Assembly: GCF_024713975.1 (NCBI RefSeq) | Contig: NC_091107.1 | Coordinates: 20,203,501-20,267,500, forward strand | Length of the DNA stretch: 64,000 nt | Source: Paralichthys olivaceus | Taxonomy: Eukaryota > Chordata > Actinopteri > Pleuronectiformes > Paralichthyidae | Direction of reading: 5' to 3' | Part shown: positions 58,966-64,000 of the stretch, piece after piece | Layout: every line of letters starts with the position of its first letter | Position numbering within the stretch: position 1 is the first letter of the stretch | The notes under the pieces: model-generated | The model's input: the letters and a program-made list of their open reading frames with translations, nothing else | What the model was told of the DNA's origin: nothing | Database searches by the model: none | Program-made: the position numbers and the translations under genes

Positions 58966-59037
58966 AAACTCCCACATATAAACATCTGGGATTCCTCTCC
59001 ATGTACATTATATATTTATGTTTATATGTGGGAGTTT
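58966..59037. repeat. Long perfect hairpin, about 72 nt
   Basis: 58966-58985 (AAACTCCCACATATAAACAT) is the exact reverse complement of 59018-59037, with a 32-nt loop. Size and perfection resemble a small-RNA precursor or the relic of a palindromic element; I do not recognise the arm as a known miRNA. Confidence 0.6.
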
Positions 59038-59202
59038 AGGGATTTTACCAGATCGGTCACCTGCTCTTCTCCTCCACCTCCTCTCAACCCATGAGTGAGG
59101 TTGAGTCATATATGTGTGTCAATGTTTTTCTGCAGAAACTCACATAGTTGTGATGACATGACAGTTTATTGTCTTTGTAAACTCCAGGCTTCCTCTGATC
59201 GA

Positions 59203-59276
59203 CAGTGTGTGTGTGTGTGTGTTTGTGTGTGTGTGAGTGTGTGTGAGTGTGTGTGAGTGTGTGTGTGTGTGTGTTA
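59203..59276. repeat. TG microsatellite
   Basis: About 74 bp of TG repeats with regular TGAG interruptions. Confidence 0.9.
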
Positions 59277-61096
59277 GTCAAAGTCTGATTGATGTGTGCA
59301 CAGAAAGATGACATTTTCTGGATCTGTGCTATGACCGTTGTGTTTTCACAGCTTACTGAACACCAAAATGCTGTTGCAAATGATTTGACCCTGAAAGGAT
59401 GTGTGTGTGTTCATAACACGATTGTGAGGGCGCTCCATCTTGCTCTGAGAGAGGTGAGAGAATCAACTCACTGCAACCGGGTGTGTGTGGCACTGATTGG
59501 CGGTGATTGAGCCCAGGTGTGGGGAGCCTTCATATACCCTGAGTCTCCAGCGCCCGGTGCTGACTCATTGTCTCACCTTCAGAGGCAGTGAGAGCTTCTC
59601 CCCGTCGTCAGTGTGTCTGAAAACACACCACTAAGAATTTTGCCCGTAGTTTTCCCACTGAATAAGTTGGTGCTGAAGAGTTTGCTGTGACTCCAGCCTT
59701 CGCCTTTCATTTAGAGTTTTAGTTTTTAGTTAGCTGCTTGGCAGTGGTGGTTTTGTGAATCATTTGTGGTGCATTGTTTCTTTAAGGAAGCCTGTAGTGG
59801 CTCGGAGACCCTGAGTGAGGACAGTTGCAGCCAAGCAATATACAGTTGTACTTGTCAGTGCACGTCAGTTTACTTGTTTTATTTTACACAGTTTGACTCT
59901 AACACTGTTGGAAATGATGCCTCACAAAATCTCTTTGTTGTGACTTTATGCTCAGGTTGTTCGTTTCATGTTATGCCTCTGTTATTCCCAGTAGGTGTCT
60001 GTCAATATGTGAGAAGTATCTGGGAATTAGAGTGAGTGAGTGCGTTGCCCTTGTGGCTCATGAAGCAAAATTAGGTTTCAGCTGAAAAGGTAAAGGAAAT
60101 AAGTCACGTATGTTCACTCACTGCCCTTTGCAGCTTATTTCCATGTTAAAATATTATGTATCACAATATACAACCTGTATGACAACTTGTACCATTATAT
60201 TGTGGTATATATTGCTTTATTCCCTGTGTACTGTCATTATGCGTTATCTTAGTGTTCACATCATGCTCTACTGCACACACAACAAAACAAACGTAATAAT
60301 CTTACAGGAACAAGCCCACAGTGTTTTTTTTAGGTGTTGGTGATGAAATAACAGAAAATGAAATCAGCATGTCTTCAAAACAAGGACAGTTTCCTCAATC
60401 TCTCCATATCAAGTGTTGTATGGTTTGGTGAATAAGTTGTGAAGTAATGTTTGTCAAAACAGTGATGTTTGGTCACACTGAGCCACAGGAAGCTCTGAAC
60501 TGCACCTAGCAGAGGAAACCAGTGACGGTAGTAACTCTTGTTGTTTGAACATCGGTAATTAAATGGTTATACGTGCTAGTTTTCTAAGCGCCCCTCTACT
60601 TCTTTAATGAAGTTCATAAACTGGATAGTGTGGATCATACCTCAGCAAGTTTCCTCTCATTGTTACATCTACCTCCTGCTGGTGCTACAACTCACCTCAG
60701 TGGGTAGCTTTGACAATGCAACTCTGCCTTGTTCCTTAGTAAAACAACATGTCTGGTGGACTCAGCTCAAAGTATGCATCGGCCGGCCTCTCTCAAACAG
60801 TTAGTCGCTGTTTTTCTTCTAAACTCTCTGAGTTCCTGCGTGAAATGAGTCAGTCACAAGGAACTGCCCGTGGGGTCCAGAGAAGACGCAGGGATGCATT
60901 GTTTGTGTTGTTGTGTTTGCAGTAGAGCATGATGGGACACCTAAACATAATTTCTGAGGTTCCTGTGAATGTTAGGGGCAAGATGTGAGACTTAAGGGTT
61001 AGGAATGAACTGATCATGGTTACGGTTAGGGTTTTGTCAGGGCTGTCCATAATGAATAGAAGTCAAAGCTAAATCCTAATGAGGATAGCTGGACAA
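59277..61096. other. Intergenic DNA
   Basis: No gene recognised. The stretch 59440-59790 has promoter-like or LTR-like character (CATATACC followed by GC-richer text) but no paired ends were found. Confidence 0.4.
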
Positions 61097-61420
61097 ACTG
61101 TGGGCAACATGGTGGCGTGGTGGTCAGCACTGTTCAAAGAACTGGTTTGAATCCCAGTTTGGCTGTGTGGAGTTTGTATGTTCTCCCCCGTGTTCACGTG
61201 GGTTTTCTCGAGGTACTCTGTCTTCCTCCCACCGTCCAAAGACATGTGAGGTTCATTGGAGACTCTAAATTGTCCGTAGGTTTGCATTTGAGAGTCAATG
61301 ATGTTTGTCTCTGTATGTTGGCACTGCGATACACTGGCGTCCTGTCCAGAGTATAGCCTGTCTCTAGGCTTATGTCACCTGAGATTGGCTCCTGCTTTCC
61401 CCAGACCCTCAAAGGATTAG
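61097..61420 (+). repeat. tRNA-derived SINE, second family
   Basis: GGCGTGGTGGTCAGCACTGTT head with GGTTTGAATCCC B-box (about 61143), then stock phrases GTATGTTCTCCCC, TTCCTCCCACCGTCCAAAGA, CTCTAAATTGTCCGTAGG and ATTGGCTCCTGCTTTCCCC. A very common teleost SINE, moderately decayed, followed by a GT-rich run to about 61455. Confidence 0.75.
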
Positions 61421-61455
61421 CGTGTGTGTGCGTGCGTGTGCGTGTGTGTGTGTGT

Positions 61456-63347
61456 ATTTGTAGTACTCCATACAACAAGCAGCCATGACAAAACCAAATG
61501 TTTTAGCAAGTGGCCCTGAAGTTAAGCATGAAGGCAACATATCAAACTAGAGAAACTGATATAATACGTGAAGTGAATCAAACCTTTGTACAATACATCT
61601 ACAATACTGTAAAATATATAATCTTTATTAATGAATGTTTCTTTCTAGCCTGAAACTATTTTTGGTAAATAAATGCAGAATGTTGCTCACAGAGATAAGA
61701 CACACACGGTTGGATATTTTTGACCTTACCTCAGCTCTTTTCTAAATTAACTGACACTGTTGGAAATAAAACGGTGCTTGTCCCTCCCTCCCCCCAATAT
61801 TTTCTCTGATGTAGTGAAATATATGAATCCACTCTACAAATACCAGTTTTCCTAGTTCAAATGCAGGACAACTAACGTCATCCATGAGAGTCAGAGGAGC
61901 TAACGGAACACTCCTCTCTCTCTGATGGATGCCAGTGCATAGAGTGTTTGTGCCAGGACCAATAAACGACTGCCACACCTTCACGTGGAATGAGTCAATT
62001 CAATCTCCCATAAAAGTTAACATTGTCTATAATAACATGCACAAAACTGTAGATAAAGAATCCTGTTAGTATTTCAATGATTTCTTACACTGCAGCCTTC
62101 TGTGTCGTACATTTGTCATTAGTGGCTGCAGTGAGCAGTGAAATGTTACAGACGTGAAGCGAGAAACAGTTTTAGTCCGAAACATTTTCTTTTATTTGAC
62201 AATACAGGGATTCATCAAAGTTCAGCTCAAATAAAATTGCTCTTCTGGCCTCAACACAAAAGTATAATAAGTATTTCAACACAGTTAACATCAGTAGAGC
62301 GACCTGTAACTAAGCTGTTGGACACATGAAATGAATGGAAGGCCAAAGACTCAGGCACACACTTTGCATTAGAAGCTGTTGTTGTTCGACCTCCTGATGC
62401 TTTCACTGTTAATAACCAGGGGGAAGGACACATCGCACAACACAAAGGACAACAAGGCAACTTGGATTACACTGCCAGGATAACAATAAGGCACCCTCTT
62501 TGACAGCTGATGAGCTGTGATAACTCACACAGAGACGTTAATACTTCTCTTCCATATATTGTACTTCTGTGCTTTTCAATGCTAGTAACACTGGCTCTAA
62601 GCAGCTGTTACACTCAGGCATATATACGGGTTGGTGACACGGTATGTATGTATGAATAATGAAAATCAAAGGACGAGATAATACAACGCAAATACAAGTG
62701 TCTTCTTACAGCGATCATATTGTGCATCTTCCAGTTCACCAGTTACCTCAGGTTCTATTGTTACCACATGTCCACAATTTCACAGTACCAAAAAAAATAG
62801 TAAATAAAAAGCCCTTCGCTTAACACAAAAGATCCAGCACAAGAAAACTCAGTCCTCAGATCATTAGCATTTTTCTCAGTAGCTACAGGTTATTTATGTG
62901 CTTGGCAATGTCTGAAATAAGCTGGATATTTCTGCCACCTCGGAGCTGTATCAGAGTCTGTTCAACACCTCTGCAAGGTGTGCATGTGCATTTCACTCCA
63001 TCTTGATGCCACATTCATTGAAGAAAAGAAGAAATAAATAAAGTCTTGCAGTGTTTTGGGGAGATGTTAGAGTTTTGAATCTGTAGGTCTGTAGATCTGT
63101 AAATCAAATAATAATAAGATCGGGACACAATACTGTTCACTGTTGTGACAGATACAAAGGAAGCACGAGAGAAAAAGCTTCCCAGAACTGGCTGTGTCTA
63201 GTGATCCATTCCCTGCAGCTCAATAAGATGCAATCATTCAGATATGTTCCATTCATGCACTTGGTCCCTTGAATATCAACTATTATAATGATTTAAAAAA
63301 AGCTTCATGAACAGTTCATCTTTGTAGCTGGTTTCGTTAGCTGGGTT
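61456..63347. other. Intergenic DNA or 3' UTR
   Basis: No coding signal seen. If the frame at 63348-63530 is real, this may be its 3' UTR; a minus-strand AATAAA lies near 62193. Confidence 0.35.
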
Positions 63348-63530
63348 TCAACTATCATCATCTTCACTCATACTGCCGTCCGTGTGAGCCGAACTCATCA
63401 GCTGTAATAATCTGACCAGTGGTTTGGCTTGAGTTAGACTGCAGACACACTGATGGAGCATTTCCACTGATGTTTGATCACACTCAATACACTGGTCTGA
63501 TCCCAACAAAGTGGTTTCTACATCTAACAC
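63348..63530 (-). CDS. Possible terminal exon of an unrecognised gene
   Basis: About 60 open codons on the minus strand ending in an acidic tail (SMSEDDDS) with a cysteine-rich stretch (QCIECDQTSVEMLHQCVC) upstream. Amino-acid use looks coding, and an acceptor-like CAG or TAG lies at its start. No upstream exon was found within the window, which ends 470 bp away. Could be chance. Confidence 0.25.
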   Translation of the reverse strand: MLDVETTLLGSDQCIECDQTSVEMLHQCVCSLTQAKPLVRLLQLMSSAHTDGSMSEDDDS

Positions 63531-63536
63531 ATTCAC

Positions 63537-64000
63537 AGTGGAAGCTGATTGTTATTCTGATACAATAACCCAACACAAAACTCAACACAAAATCCCTGTG
63601 AGTTTGAAAAGTGTCTCTCAGGCCTTGGTCCTTCAGAGACCACGAACTTGTGTGAACTTAAACAACTACATAAAGGACGTAGATGTAATATAGGTGTAAT
63701 ATAACTTTGTTAAAATGTATTCAGCTCCATTTAGCTGAACCAAGTTTACCCCGCTCCTGAACAAAAACGAAAAGTCAGTGCAATGACGTATCGTAACAAA
63801 ACTATATGTAAGCGCTGCATTTCTAGTTTGTTTTGAATGAGGTAAGATTACATGAATGTTTTTAATCCCAGAGCGACTTTGGCAACAACAGCAAAATACA
63901 GATTTCCAGTCTTAATATGAAAATGTTGAGTAAAAAATGAAGCCTGAATGATAAAACACTTGGAATCACAAACTCAGACTGCTGCGGAGCTGCTCCTGAA
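63537..64000. other. Unassigned DNA at the window end
   Basis: AT-rich; no feature recognised. Confidence 0.4.

Noticed and set aside
59440-59790. LTR-like or promoter-like segment
   Set aside because: Has a CATATACC motif and GC-richer leader-like text, but no paired ends, target duplication or internal region could be found.

Overview
The window is vertebrate nuclear DNA, almost certainly from a percomorph-type teleost. Genes are split by short GT-AG introns, the exon phases are those of vertebrate matrix metalloproteinases (MMPs), and the DNA carries fish-type tRNA-derived SINEs, miniature inverted-repeat elements (MITEs) and long CA/TG microsatellites. There are no bacterial features, no CRISPR array and no rRNA or tRNA gene.

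Layout. Four MMP genes lie in tandem on the plus strand: a divergent enamelysin-like gene (2232-8583), two collagenase-3/MMP13-like genes (10477-12963 and 14820-18168), and a stromelysin/enamelysin-like gene with a long proline/glutamate hinge (20015-23191). Each has ten coding exons: signal peptide, propeptide with cysteine switch, catalytic domain with HExxHxxGxxH, hinge, four-bladed hemopexin domain. They are followed by acat1 (mitochondrial acetoacetyl-CoA thiolase, 25640-32604) and a tmprss2-type transmembrane serine protease (36072-41989), both apparently complete.

The main structural feature is a large inverted segmental duplication. Bases 1-14834 reappear on the minus strand at 46670-58242, separated by about 31.8 kb that holds MMP genes 3 and 4, acat1 and tmprss2. 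The inner breakpoint falls about five codons into the third MMP gene, so the left arm is the source and the right arm carries that gene's promoter without the gene. The right arm has an intact second MMP13-like gene (48541-50991, minus) and a broken enamelysin-like copy (52875-56750, minus). The broken copy lost most of exon 2, the exon 2 splice donor and all of exon 9; exon 9 was lost by recombination between two copies of one MITE.

Other regions hold decayed mobile DNA: six copies or fragments of a TTAA-flanked MITE, tRNA-derived SINEs, a solo LTR with a hAT-like MITE nested in it, a second MITE family at 58.4 kb, and several hairpins. Two possible terminal exons of unrecognised genes are noted (45947-46124 plus; 63348-63530 minus).

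Function. The MMPs are secreted matrix proteases probably under AP-1-type promoters; tmprss2 is a cell-surface protease; acat1 is an unrelated metabolic neighbour. I found no wholly new biochemical system. The novelty is in the duplication, its asymmetric decay and the divergence of the duplicated proteases.
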